From: Sindora glabra
Lineage: Eukaryota; Streptophyta; Magnoliopsida; Fabales; Fabaceae
Length of the DNA stretch: 64,000 nucleotides
Direction: 5' to 3'
Assembly: GCA_020226215.1 (NCBI GenBank)
Contig: CM035234.1
Coordinates: 47,371,275-47,435,274 of the forward strand
The notes beneath the pieces are model-generated. The model made no database searches and had not been told where the DNA came from. It was given only the letters and a program-made list of their open reading frames with translations. The translations under genes and the position numbers were made by a program. Positions 13,413 through 25,334 of the stretch are shown here, piece after piece. The number at the start of each line of letters is the position of its first letter. Within the stretch, counting starts at the first letter, position 1.

Positions 13413-14763
13413 TGTTGGTGTGTATGCTTTAAAACCAATCATATGGATAATTATAAATTTGAATCATATTATTTTAATGAAAATTCCAATTATCATATTT
13501 ATACATATATTGTCTACATAATATATTTAATTATTATAATAATCTTAGAATAATTATATTTTTAAATGCCCCTAGTCATATATTATTATGGATTGAGTTA
13601 CTTTGATATGTTAAGACTAACATGTGTGGTGACTTATATGAGATATTAACTCTACACATGAGTACAAGTTAGAAAACTTGTATACTAGACCGACCCACCT
13701 TAAAAACACTACATGGATCGTTATATGAGTGTTATGAGTAATTCTTAGTGATCATCATTAATATGGTCATTTGACCTGAGATCGCCAACGTTCCCTACAT
13801 ATGAGTTTCATATTTTGATATTACTTTATGTCACTTATGGTTAAGTGAATGCAAGGGTAGTTATTGAATATATCACATATCATGCAGAGGGATTTGTATG
13901 ATCAAGATAGAATTTGTCTCTTCTATATAACAAGAGTGACATCTGTGGGCCTTTTAATTAAGTAAAGTTGAGAAAAATGTATGTCCATGCTCAGATAAAT
14001 TAACATGGGATGTCAATTACATTTGCTTTAGTCAGCTTACTTAAGAATTAAGAAACTTTTGAATTAGGCTATACGAGAATGACACGATTCATATCTCATG
14101 CTCAATTTAGATGTCTAGGATAAAAGTTCATAGATGATAATCACATATAGGTTCAGTCAAATCACTAACTTTTTTATTACTTAGGTAACAATGATGTGTT
14201 ACTAGACACCGCTCATTGCTTATGATCATTAATATAATTTATAATCATTGCTAATGTAATGAGAGCCTGTAGGATTGCATACTTAGAACCTTGTGGATTT
14301 GGAATTAATGGATCAAATTATTTGGGCCTAATATATGGGAATTTTATGTTATAATTATAAAGCCTATAATTATACATGAAACAAAGCCTAATTAGTTAGG
14401 TTTTTATGTGCACATATTCAAATAAGCTTATTGGGTAATAATAATTTTTATTATTCACACATCCTAAAAAACATAAAAAACCTAACAGCCCCTTTGAACC
14501 CTTGAAAAGCATAGCTAGCACTACGAAAGAAAATGAGGTAAATTCCAATCAGCACACGTGAAATGTTCTCTGGTGATTTGCAGGTTTGTGTGGATACCTC
14601 GAAATCTTTGGCAAGAGCTAAGTCGAAAAGGGTGATCAATGATCAAACTTTTGAAGTGTTCGCAAAAGGTAATTAAATCCCTATCCTGATCTCATTGTTT
14701 CACATGGATCCTTAGCTAGGATCGATTAATTCCACTGTGTTTGTTTAACTCCTGATCCCAATA
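13413..14763 (+). mobile_element. Solo LTR, family A (copy A2)
   Basis: A 1351 bp LTR with ends TGTTGGTGTG and GATCCCAATA (canonical CA changed to TA). It is flanked by ATTTG (13408-13412) and ATTTA (14764-14768), 4 of 5 matching. It interrupts Element I gag in the opposite transcriptional orientation to that element. It is the reverse complement of A1 and A3. The minus-strand open frame at 14451-14639 within it is not a gene. Confidence 0.9.
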
Positions 14764-14885
14764 ATTTAATGCCTAGGTGGTGGTATTGGAGATGGAGCAA
14801 GAAGGTTCTAATTCTAATTAAAAAATCTCTTTAAAGTTTGTTGTAGCCTTACAGCCCATGTTAATGCTTCGGGCTGTGCTTGTTT

Positions 14886-16268
14886 TGTTGGGATCGGGAG
14901 CCATACGAGCACAATGGAATAAATCGATCCCATTCACCGGATCCATGCAAAAACGTTAAATTAGAATAAGGGTTCGTTCAATACCTTTGTTGATGACTCT
15001 AGAACTCGGTCGTTGATCACCTCTTCAGCTTCCTTTCGACCGAAGACTCTGAAGTATCCACACGAACTTGTGAATCACCGATGAATGTCTACACAAACAC
15101 CGGTTTGAATTGATCTCCTTTCACCTCGTAGTGCTAGCTACGCCTCTTCAGGGGTTTTGGTCAAGGAGAGGTGCTAGGGTTTTTTGTGCTTTTTTGGGGT
15201 GCGTGAATAATGATAATCATATCAACTATTATTACCCAACAAGCCTATTTAAATAGGTGCATAGAAAAACCTAACCTATTTGGGCTTTATTCCATGTACA
15301 ATTATAGGCTTACTATTGGGCCTTATAATTATAACATGAATTCCTGAATATTATGCCCAAACAATTTGGTCCATTAATTCCAAATTCACTAGGCTCTAAG
15401 TGTGCGACCCTACAGGCTCTCATTACGTTGGCAATGACCATTGATCATATTAATGATCATAAATAATGATCAGTATCTAGCAACACATCATTATTACCCA
15501 AGTAATGAGAAAGTCGGTGATTTGACTAAACTTTTACACATGACCATCACCTATGTCCTTTTGTCCTATACATCTAGATTGAGCACGAGACATGGACCGT
15601 GTCATTCCCGTATAGCCCAATCTTAAGATTTCTTGATTCCTAAATGAGCTGACTGAAACAAATGTAATCGACATCCCATGTCAATTCATCTGAGCATGGC
15701 TATGCATTTTCTCAGCTTTACTTAATCAAGGGGCCCACAGATGTTACTCCTGTTATATAGGAGGAATAAATCCCATCTTGATCACACAAACCCCTCCGCA
15801 TGATATGTGACATATCCAATATCTACCCTTGCATTAACTCAACCATTAGTGACATAAAATAGTATCAAAATATGAAACTCATATGTAGGGAACCTTGGTG
15901 ATCTCGGGTCAAAGGACCATATTAATAATGATCACTAAGAACCACTCATGACACTCATATAACGATCCATGTAGTATTCTTAATATGGGTTAGTCCAATA
16001 TACAAGTTCTCTAACTTGTACTCATGTGTAAACTTAATATCCCATATAATTCTTCACATATGCTAGTCTTAACATATAAAAGCAACCTAATGCATAATGA
16101 TATATGACTAGGGACATTTAAGAATACAATTATTCTAAGGTTATTATCATAATTGAATATATTACACAGATAATATATATAAATATAATAATTGAAATTG
16201 CCATTAAAATAACATGATTCAAAATTACAATCACCAATATGATTAGTTTTAGGGCATATACACTAACA
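14886..16268 (-). mobile_element. Solo LTR, family A (copy A3)
   Basis: A 1383 bp LTR with plus-strand ends TGTTGGGATC and CACTAACA and perfect TGTTT target duplications (14881-14885, 16269-16273). Gag sequence of Element I resumes on both sides. It is closest in layout to A1. Only 122 bp separate it from the inverted copy A2. The open frame at 15441-15626 is spurious. Confidence 0.95.
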
Positions 16269-16569
16269 TGTTTTGCCTTCAGAGGTTTTCCTCGGGCTAT
16301 ATTTACAGATGCTTCATTTCCTAATATTTCTAAATGTGCTCTAGTAGGCCATCTAGGCATTCTAGGCTGAGTTCATGTCTTCTTAGCCATGAGTTTCTAA
16401 AATAAACTTAATCAGTAAGTAGTACTAATTCTAAAGAAAAGGTAAAGAAATAATTATAATTTTTATAGATCCGTAGCGATTGATACTACCTTCTTTATAA
16501 ACATTATGGAATCTTCCTTAATTTTATTGGCCCCCCACTGACTCTATTATAAAAGATTATTAATATCTA

Positions 16570-16588
16570 GGGTCACGTTTTGATACCA
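16570..16588 (-). other. Primer-binding site of Element I
   Basis: The minus strand reads TGGTATCAAAACGTGACCC, starting four bases inside the 5' LTR. The first eight bases match the 3' end complement of plant initiator methionine tRNA (TGGTATCAGAGC), the usual primer for chromoviruses and many copia elements. Confidence 0.85.
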
Positions 16589-16592
16589 ACTT

Positions 16593-19326
16593 TGACACGA
16601 TCTACTTCACGATTATTATGACGGGTATAAAGATACCTAATTAGTGCTAGCATACTAAATAAATATCTTTGCAAGCGTTTAGGTTATACTGATAATCTTA
16701 ACAAATTAGTATTATTAAAGAATCAGTTATTTATTTTTAGAAAACAAAACTACTTACAATATAAGTTTTGAAGCTATATACATACATCAAAATGTGCATA
16801 AACGGAAATATAATTTACATAACACATATTGGATACTATAATTTCCTAACTTGATTCGTTAGAGTTCCATTCTTTGGCATCTAACTCTATAGAAAAAGAT
16901 AAAGTACCATTACTTGTTGTACCTTTGGGTAAAGAAACATGATATGGAAGATATATTGTAATAGGGTTAGGTTTTAAATCTATTTGCTTAACTTCTATCT
17001 CAAAATATACTCTTATGCCTATAGAGGTGGATTGAACATTATACCAAAATATTATTTCATAGGTTCCATAAGGGGTTAGGAAGGTTTCTCTATAAGTATC
17101 AGTTTATGTCCATGGATCCATGTTTGGCACTTACAAATTTAGTTCAATAGAAAAATGAGTATAAACATACTCAGTGAGTGGCGACTCATCATTTCGCTTA
17201 AAGGATCTTTCATTATGGAAGATTAGTCTTTTATTCAAATCTAACCACTACTTTATGTTTTATGAAATTTTCTTCTATAAATACATATTATTTGTTCATA
17301 GTGTTACAAAATGGCAATGGTAGATACATAAGTTTTACCTTATACCTTCGGTCCAACTTTATCACCCTCTACCCTAGGCATAAAGCTATAAACCTTTTCT
17401 CTCCTTTCTCTCCACTACTAACCACTCCTCTCCTTCTCTACAAAGGATGTTATATCTCCCCCTTTTCAATTCATAATAATTGGTAATGGGATGTTAAAAC
17501 ATTAACCATTTAATCCATAAGTGTTTTATGCATTACATAAATGTATTACATGCATTGAAACTCCTTTATTCAACAATTTTCAAAGTATCATAATTGTATT
17601 TGCGGGTATGTCATAGTTAAAGCCTCCTAATGCTCCTAAAGATAGCATAGGGACATATATAATCAAAGCCCCTTTTTGATCAATCCAATGGAAGCTAATT
17701 GTTACCAAAATTTGCCACAACATCCCTAACACATTAAATGGAAGATAACTTATAGTATTCTACAAATAATTTCATGGGTTTATTAGTATATCAAAGGCAA
17801 GAACTCAGATTAACCATTTTCAAACTACATCAGAGTTGTTAAGATTAAACTACCATTGAGGCAAACAAATCAACTTCAATTACTATCAAATTTTAAACAA
17901 GCTTGCTAACATCCTAAATATGATTTCTAAAAATTTTCATAATTTTTCTCTTTCATTGGTACATTGAATATGTCAAACTAGAGAGCAACTAGAATAAGGG
18001 TCTGTAATGGATAGTTTTGAGTATCTTACTTATAACTTATCTTTTCATGCATTTAAAAATTTTAAAAAATTTCCAAATTATCTATAATCATCCTAACATC
18101 AAATATGACACTAAAATGCTAAGAATTTAAATTTTAAAATTTTCTAATCACTAAACATATTAGGTGACTAAAACTTTGGTTTAGCACCACCAAAAAAATT
18201 GATTTCATTCTATCTAAAGTTGTTTCCTTCATTTTTCCTAAACAACTTTGGGAATTCTTTTTCCAACACTCTTAATATCATTATACCAATATCATGCCAT
18301 CATTTTATCATTTTGATAGCTTCAAAATAGAATCCACTACCAATATATCACAATAACATAATGGAAAGCATAAACCAATAACATCATCACTTTTCTATTG
18401 ACATAAACCTAAAAGAAGGAGAAGTTACCACTCACCTTAATTTTTTCCATCTTTAAATTTCCAACACTCCTTTGGAATAGAAAGATAGTGTCTTAGAAAT
18501 TTAAGAAGGAAAGGATTAAGAATTATTGAAGAAGTTAAAAGAAATTCCTACGTTACCTTACAAGATTTAAAGCTACTAGATGAAGCATTCACTTGGGTAA
18601 CTTGAAAGCTTGGACTTCTTCAATAATCTCCCTCTTTGCTTACACAATGTGGTTGGCCAAGAAGCAAAACTTTTCTACTCCAAATGTCTAGCACATATAT
18701 ATGAAAAGTCCAAAAATTTAATTACAGAAAAATCTACAATTTTTTTTGAAAAAAATCTTAGGATAAATGGCTAAGGTCTCAGACATCCATATAGCCTATG
18801 ATAAAAAAAAATAATTATCCTATTAATAAATAAAATTAATCCATGTAAAATAGGCAAATAAGGTTTATTACATAATGGCTCTAAAATTTTCACTTTCTTG
18901 CATTTTCCTCTAAACTTTTAGATATTTTTAATCCTTATTTAGGCCTTTAAATTCTGAAATTTTATACACGTTTGGGCTTAGAAATTTTAATTTAGTTCAA
19001 CCTAAGGGTTTTTAAATTAACTTGCTTAATTTTTGTCTCAAATTCTTTTTAGTTTACTCAGGTTTTAGAATTCTAACGAATTCCTATGTAAATTTTCCTA
19101 AACTTAATACTAGGTTTTTAAATGTATTTTTATCTATTTTAATGCCTAATAAAGTTCTTATAAAAATTTTAGTTGAGTTCACATCAAAATTACTCCTATG
19201 AATCTCCCAAATTTCTCTTATTTTTTTATTAGGTTTTTTCTTATTCAAGTGTTTCCAATTGAATACTTATTTGAAATTTCTAATTTACTTGGAATATTTT
19301 CTAAAAGACTCCTATGTGATATTATA
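16593..19326 (-). repeat. Element I 5' LTR
   Basis: A 2734 bp partner of 5951-9035. It begins TGACACGATC on the plus strand and ends ATATTATA (terminal CA mutated to TA). It is followed directly by the ATCTT target duplication at 19327. Divergence and indels relative to the 3' LTR are visible throughout. The open frames at 17262-17486 and 19198-19392 are chance frames. Confidence 0.9.
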
Positions 19327-19331
19327 ATCTT

Positions 19332-20733
19332 ATACTTGGTAGTCTTGAAATCATTAAGTATGAGTTTGATATGCCAACTTACAACTATGTAGCTTATGAT
19401 CTCTTAGCTTTAGTGCTAGTGCTACTAGTCATATCATTAGTGATAGCTTCAGTAGAGCCACCACCTTATTCACTAACACTAGAGAACCTAAACAATCATG
19501 GCTATGGCTCTAAAAATATAGTTAACAATTAGTCTGGTTGATAACTATCATCTCCATCTTTGTTTTCCATTAGTTTATTAAATATTTAACTATGTCTAAC
19601 TCTGTGCATTATCTATACAATTATTTTAAGACTCTAACCATGACAATCAAGCTACTAGTTAACCTAAGTATTTCTATACAATTATTATCTATATAAGTAT
19701 CTGATGTATTTGTATAATTATTGTGCATGCATATATATGTGATACATATTTTTGTTCTATTAGCATATTATCTATTTATTACATTAATTATCTTATGATT
19801 TTACAAAAAAGAATGATTTTTATGATGTATAACAAGCTACCCACATTGTTTAGCAAAGGAAAAAGGAGAAAGAAAAAATTCTTTTCAACATCCAAGTTAT
19901 TTTATACAAAGGTATTTGGATCACAAGAAATATTTTATATACCTTTAAGTTTTGAAAAGCCTATTTAAGAGTTACTTTGTCTTAGAAAGTAGTCTTCAAA
20001 AGTAGTAAGATATTTATCTAATTTCAAAGAAAGAAACTTAATTCCTAAATATTTTCCAAAAAAAGTATATTTTCTCTAAAGTATTTTACAAATTGAATAG
20101 GATCGCTTGATTTTATATTTTTTTTCTAACTTAATCCTATTCTATTGTATTTATTTTATAGTTTGAGCATAATTTTTGAAATGAAACTTATTTCTTGAAA
20201 AAAAATTAGAAAATTCTTCATCAATCTTATTTCTAAAATGTCTTTATGTTCTCTTGAGAAATTTTTTAGAAAAATGATGATTTAATCTTTAATGACAAAA
20301 TAGATGGCTTTATTAATATAATTCTTTTTAAAGAAAGGTTCTCGAAGTTTCTAGTGGATTAATTGAGGTTTTGGTAGATGTGAGCTACTAAGTTACTTTT
20401 TATTAAAAATATTTTTCTAAAATTATATCTATTTATTAACAAAATCTCTACTTATAATATTATTAATTATATTCTACACGAAGAAGTATTTCTCAAAATA
20501 TTATTTATCAAGATTTCACAATGTCTATTTTCTAAACAAAGTTTTGGAAATTTGTATATATAGATGTGTGTGTGTGTGTGTAGTGAAAATTCCAAATTAG
20601 AGTTCTTTTTTGCATTTTACATTTCTTTAGGAAATAACAAGTTTTATAAAATGATTTTGTTTAGAGAGACTTGTAAAGATATTTAGTTGATGTCTTTATG
20701 CTACTCATAATGGTGCAAAAATAGGTTGTGACA
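19332..20733 (+). repeat. Tekay-like LTR (G2), right half
   Basis: This is the continuation of 4587-5950 after Element I. It parallels G1 at about 3600-4586: a 'CTAACCTAAGTA' block, a TATATATGTGATACATATT-like stretch, an ATAACAAGCTACCCACAT block, and the terminal GGTTGTGACA at 20733. A short TG dinucleotide run lies at about 20566-20581. The open frame at 19723-19968 is not recognisable as a protein. Confidence 0.55.
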
Positions 20734-21304
20734 TTACCTTAGATCTTATAGCTAGATATATAATGGCAACTTGTTTAAGTCAAAATGTTTGATCTATTTT
20801 CAAAGGATTGGTTGAACTTTCATTTAAACTGGTTGGCAATCACTTATTTGATCACATGGTTATTTCCTTTTGGTTGCAAGTCATCTTTGATTACTCTAAA
20901 TAGATTAGGTATGTCTAAATTACTTTCCTAATGCTTACTTTATACTTCACCTAAATTTCTTAACTTAGGTGTTGGAGTAGCCTTAGTGGAGACACTACTT
21001 GAGCCTTTGTTTGAACAAGAATCAATGTCATTAGTTTACACCTCTATCATAAGAGAAATAGTTATATACTTTAATTATAGGATACATACCTATTACTTGA
21101 TAAGAAAAATGTATTTGTCCATTTTATTATGATAATTTTGTGAAACTCACATACATTAAAAATTATACTTTTTAATTTTGTATTATTCTTGTTGAATATG
21201 AATATAAATACGCATTAAGTTTAAAATATATAATAATTACTTAAATGACAAGTGTGACCATTAGTGGTTTCTTTTCCTAGCAATGCACAACTTATTATTA
21301 TATG
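20734..21304. other. Unassigned AT-rich sequence
   Basis: Sequence directly after the G2 LTR end. Both strands were read for retrotransposon or host protein motifs and none was recognised. It could be the decayed internal region or target of the G2 LTR. Confidence 0.3.
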
Positions 21305-21305
21305 C

Positions 21306-21398
21306 CAACTCTCCCATTCACATCCTCTCACAAATTGGTGAGATTCAACATTTTGAGTCTCACCGATATAAAAGTGGATATGGGTGAATAGTAAATAA
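21306..21398. repeat. Imperfect long hairpin beside a TATA-like box
   Basis: An inner 10 bp stem pairs GGTGAGATTC (21337-21346) with GAGTCTCACC (21355-21364) around an eight-base loop. An outer imperfect arm pairs CCCATTCACATCC (21313-21325) with GGATATGGGTGAAT (from 21376). ATATAAAAG follows the inner stem. It could be a foldback or MITE remnant, or the promoter of a lost repeat. Confidence 0.5.
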
Positions 21399-21574
21399 AG
21401 GAGTGGTTTAAGAATTATTCTTCTTTTCCTTGTATAGGCATATGATCCAATGATAGCTTATTGCTTGGAAGAATTAATTCCTTAATTTTATTTGTAAATT
21501 TTCTTTTATTTTGGAGAAATAAAGATATAATCTTCAATTTTGAAATTTACAATATTTTATATTAAGACCTATCA

Positions 21575-21910
21575 TTTTGATACAAAAAATTTATATATTT
21601 TCCTTTTAAATTCAAATTTTAATTTGTTTTGGACTAGTATAACGGTTTATGGGAATTAGACCATGATTGTGGTAAAACATTACTTTTGTAATAGGATGAC
21701 GAATGACAAATTTAAAAGAGAGGATTAAGCAACCTATGATTTCTATACAAAAAATTTATGTATTTTCCTCTAAAATTCAAATTTTAATTTATTTTGGACT
21801 TATTTAGGAGTATATTGGAATTAGACCATGATTGTGGTAGTCAATAGAACAAAATGTTACCCTTGTAATAGGATGACAAATAATGAATTTAAAAGAGAAG
21901 ATTAAGATCT
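21575..21910. repeat. Tandem duplication, about 165 bp unit
   Basis: Two adjacent copies share, in order, ACAAAAAATTTAT, TTCAAATTTTAATTT, TTTTGGACT, GAATTAGACCATGATTGTGG, TTGTAATAGGATGAC and AATTTAAAAGAGA. The second copy has a small insertion (AGTCAATAGAACAAA-like). Confidence 0.8.
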
Positions 21911-23010
21911 TTTATTATATCTAATAATAGAAGTAGAATTAAGCTTTTTGAACTAAAAGCCTTTAACTCAAATAACATATAATATTTCTTGAAAGCTTGA
22001 CCATTCTCCCAATCATGCATTCTACTCCAAGACCTTGTCTATGAAGAGGTGGTCTTCGGCTAGGTCTTAAGCTAAATGATTGAATTTTTTTTTTATAAAA
22101 CTATGTTATATATTGGTATAAGCCTAACTCTAACTTAAAAATTGTTTTTGGCCTTGCTTAACCTAAATTTTATTTCTTTTACCTAGAGCTCAATCAATAA
22201 CCTAAACTTTTTAAAAATTTTAATCCATAGTTAAAATTTTCAAAATAATTTAAATAATTTTTTTTATAAAAATATGTTTTAGTGAAATAATAAGATATTT
22301 AAGCATGCATAATTATTAATTATATTAAATAAATTAATTTTATTATCTAAATATTATAATATATATTATATGGTAAATATATTTCTTTATTTACTCTAAG
22401 TTAGGTTTTTAGATTTTATTTTATGTTGATCCAAGTTTAGCCTAATTAATAATTACTAAGAATTAAACTATTTTAAATTAAATAAATTCTTTTCAAATTA
22501 TTAAGAAAATTCATTAATACAAAAGAAAGTTAATTTATTTTTTTAGAAATTTCTTTCTCAAATACTTCAATGAAATTTTGCAAACTTAATTTTTTTTTTC
22601 AAAATTGTCCATCTTTTTATTATTGATTGTTAATATTTCAATACAATAGTAAAATTATAAATGCTTAATTATTTTGTGGTTTTATTTATGACATTTTTCA
22701 TTTTATTTGTTTGAAAATCATACTAATGAACTTAAGACCTTGTACTAAGTGACCTATTTGTGCAAATGCTTCTAATCTTGCATTATTGATGAACATCCCA
22801 TACATGAGCATTCCTAATGTTGAAATATGAAATGATTGCAAAGAATATTGGCCAACTATCTTTTACCCCAACTGAACAAACTTTATATATATTTTTCTAA
22901 TAAATACAAACAACATTCACTTGTAGGTCCACAGGCATAAACAATTAATGTTCTCTAAATGAACAAAGCCTTATAGCTCATAAAATATATATGCAAAATT
23001 ACTCTTATTG
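21911..23010. other. Unassigned AT-rich sequence
   Basis: Long A/T runs with no open frame over 60 codons and no repeat ends, TIRs or coding motifs that I can recognise on either strand. Confidence 0.3.
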
Positions 23011-23400
23011 TGTTATACCCTAAAAAGCAAAGAATGATAAGCAATAATTATTAAAATACCATTAACCCCCTTTATCTACTACTTTCGTACATTAGGCCTA
23101 TTATTTGAGGCTTAATAGCATAAAACCCTATGTCTCCACCTTTTACTATATATAATTGCCATGTTTACTCTACTCACTAATTAACTTATTTTCCATCCTC
23201 TTTTTCATTTCTCTTAGGCTACCCCATTGACTTAAACATTAGAAGGTCTATGACAAACCTTTATATACCTTCGTCTAATGGTGTTTATCTTTTTCAAGTC
23301 CTTAGCACCGCTTTTATTTGGAGAGGGAGTTGTCGATTAATGTTGACCCTTTAAGTATGCCTAATAAAATCTTTGCAATTTTTTCCTCTATACCTATATC
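23011..23400 (+). repeat. Possible LTR or TRIM fragment with promoter-like segment
   Basis: It starts TGTTATACCC, contains a TACTATATATAA box near 23143, and is followed about 90 bp later by GACTTAAACATTAGAAGG. The phrase 'CTGACTTGA-C-TCGGAG' near the start of R/U5 is common in plant Tat/Ogre-type and TRIM LTRs (family knowledge), and this resembles it. No partner copy or target duplication was found. Confidence 0.3.
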
Positions 23401-25326
23401 CATTTTTAAGTCCTATACTTATACCTAAATGAGTGAAATTACCATTACTTATCAATAGGTCTATTGATGGATCAAATCACTTGCAAATCTAAATAAAAAG
23501 CTTGATAAAATTAATAAGCTTGGGCAAATTTTCTTAACATAAATACCTAATTAACTTTTGAGCTTTCACTTCAAAGTCCATTTAATTTTTAGCCTAGGTT
23601 TTGGTTAATCAATAACAAACATAGGAAAATAAACCTAAAAATAAATATGAAATATTACAAGTTAATATTATATTTATGCTTAATTATATTTAAATACAAA
23701 TTAGTCACATTTAGTCTTCCTAAAATCTTTATTCAATTTTAGTTCCACAAATTTCAAAATTGAATCCAATTTGTTGATTATTGTTATCTTTTAAATAGAA
23801 AAATCCGAGTGATAATTGAATGTCCTAAGTTATACTAAGATAGAGAAAAAAAACTTGAATTGCCACACCACCTTTGTGAATGCAACAAAAGCATACCTAG
23901 TTGTTCACCTTCAAATTTTCCTTCCATGCCTTCATCATAAAAATATCATTCACCAAAATACAAGATCTTTCTTCCTTGCATTCATATGATTGAAACAAAC
24001 TCAGCATTGGAAATTGGTGAATGTCTATTGCATATAAGTGAAGAAAGTGTGTAATGTAACATAAAAGCTTATTCAAGCTAAAATATTAGTTAAAATAGCA
24101 TAAAGACAATACATTCAACATTTACACATTACAAAACCATAAGGGTCAAGTCATCTAACTGTATAAATCTCTCCATTAGCATTTAGTAGGCATGCTAAAT
24201 TAGTAAAGTTCAACATAATAAAATTAAGGAAACATTGTATACTATGATAGAGTCAAACATGAATAGTAATTCAAGTTGAAAAACTTAATACATTTGACTT
24301 TAATTAACCTAGAAAACTTGATATTTACTTCCTACTCTAAACTCATCTTGTAAATAATTCCATTAAAGTTTTTCATTTCATTCACTAATGTCGGTGACCA
24401 ATAGCACTCCAAAATACAAGACCTATCACTAGATCCACTAGATCACATTGTCACTGTACTAATATTATTTTTAACACCTAAAGAAAATTGCTCAAAGGCT
24501 CAAGTTCTTTACTACCTTGGTTTCTTGTCAATTTATTGTACTTCTTCAAGAACTAAATATGAAGATGGAAATGGGATGATGTATTCTTACAAATTTTCAT
24601 CTCTTGGTTTAGTAGGACCTTTATTTACAAGTTAAACTTTTTCATCTAAAAGATAATGGTGGTTATTATAGAATTGGATCTATTATGAAGAAGGATCAAG
24701 TATAATCAATTTATATTTTAGGAGAATAAGAAATGTAATTGAGATTTAAATTTATTATATAGTAGGATTTATTTAATTATTTTTAATAAAAATGCATTTT
24801 CTATTATAATTCAATAACTATAAGTTTAAATTTTTTTGGATTATTTAATTTAAAAATATTTTTTGTGTGTATATATTTATTCACTATTATTGTCTATAGT
24901 TCATATTTTATTTAAAAAAAACTAAGCCAACAAAAGATGTTTTAGACATTAGTATAATAAATAAATTTATTTAAGTTATTAGCTTTAAATATATTTTTAT
25001 GATAGAAATTATGTTGTAAATTTTCATAATATACTAATCATTAATAATAGCTATCCTATTAATCCACCTTGTTTAAGAACCTTTCATAGTACCTCACTTA
25101 AGCATCACATGGCCTTTATTGGAATGGTACCTCTTAAAAAAATATTAAAATTATGTATTAATATAATATGATATGTAAAAAAATTTAAAAGAATTTCCAT
25201 AAATAATTTAATTATTTAACTTATTTTTTATTATTTAATCAAAATTTTATGTCAAAAATCTTCATCTTGAAAGAGAAAAAAATTTGACTTATTATTTCAT
25301 GTATGTGGAGTGGAATGACATTTTCA
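23401..25326. other. Unassigned AT-rich sequence
   Basis: No recognisable coding motif, terminal repeat or tandem repeat. Composition is very AT-rich, especially after 24750. Confidence 0.3.
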
Positions 25327-25334
25327 ATTTTAAT

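Larger units (their letters stand above)
12541..16390 (-). pseudogene. Element I gag, split by two solo LTRs
   Basis: The capsid gene begins at the minus-strand ATG at 16388-16390 (MAKKT, then an in-frame stop). It continues to about 16274, then 14764-14885, then 13412 down to about 12541; the gaps are the inserted LTRs. The stretch PTRAHLEILGNEASVNIARG is in the first exon-like piece. The retrotransposon-gag core near 13000-13100 reads like GSMIVAQYNTQFTWL...EHLVLIEKARE with stops. The C-terminal zinc knuckle (12541-12600) reads CFRCGQLGYQAFKC, which is C-x2-C-x4-Y-x4-C with tyrosine in the histidine position. The 76-codon frame at 16130-16360 is a chimera of gag and the inserted LTR. Confidence 0.85.
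5951..19326 (-). mobile_element. Element I: full-length Ty3/gypsy chromovirus-like retrotransposon with two nested solo LTRs
   Basis: The element is bounded by ATCTT direct repeats (5946-5950 and 19327-19331). Its related LTRs are 5951-9035 and 16593-19326. On the minus strand the order is LTR, PBS, gag with a zinc knuckle, protease, RT, RNaseH, integrase, PPT, LTR. That order and the motif spellings match the Del/Tekay type of chromovirus; the chromodomain itself was not seen. The footprint is 13.4 kb, or about 10.6 kb without the two nested solo LTRs and their target duplications. Stops and frameshifts occur in every domain, and the LTRs differ greatly in length and sequence. It is an old, dead copy. 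Confidence 0.93.

Noticed and set aside
16130..16360. 76-codon minus-strand frame as a separate gene
   Set aside because: Its first part is Element I gag and its last part is solo LTR A3; it is a chimera made by the insertion.
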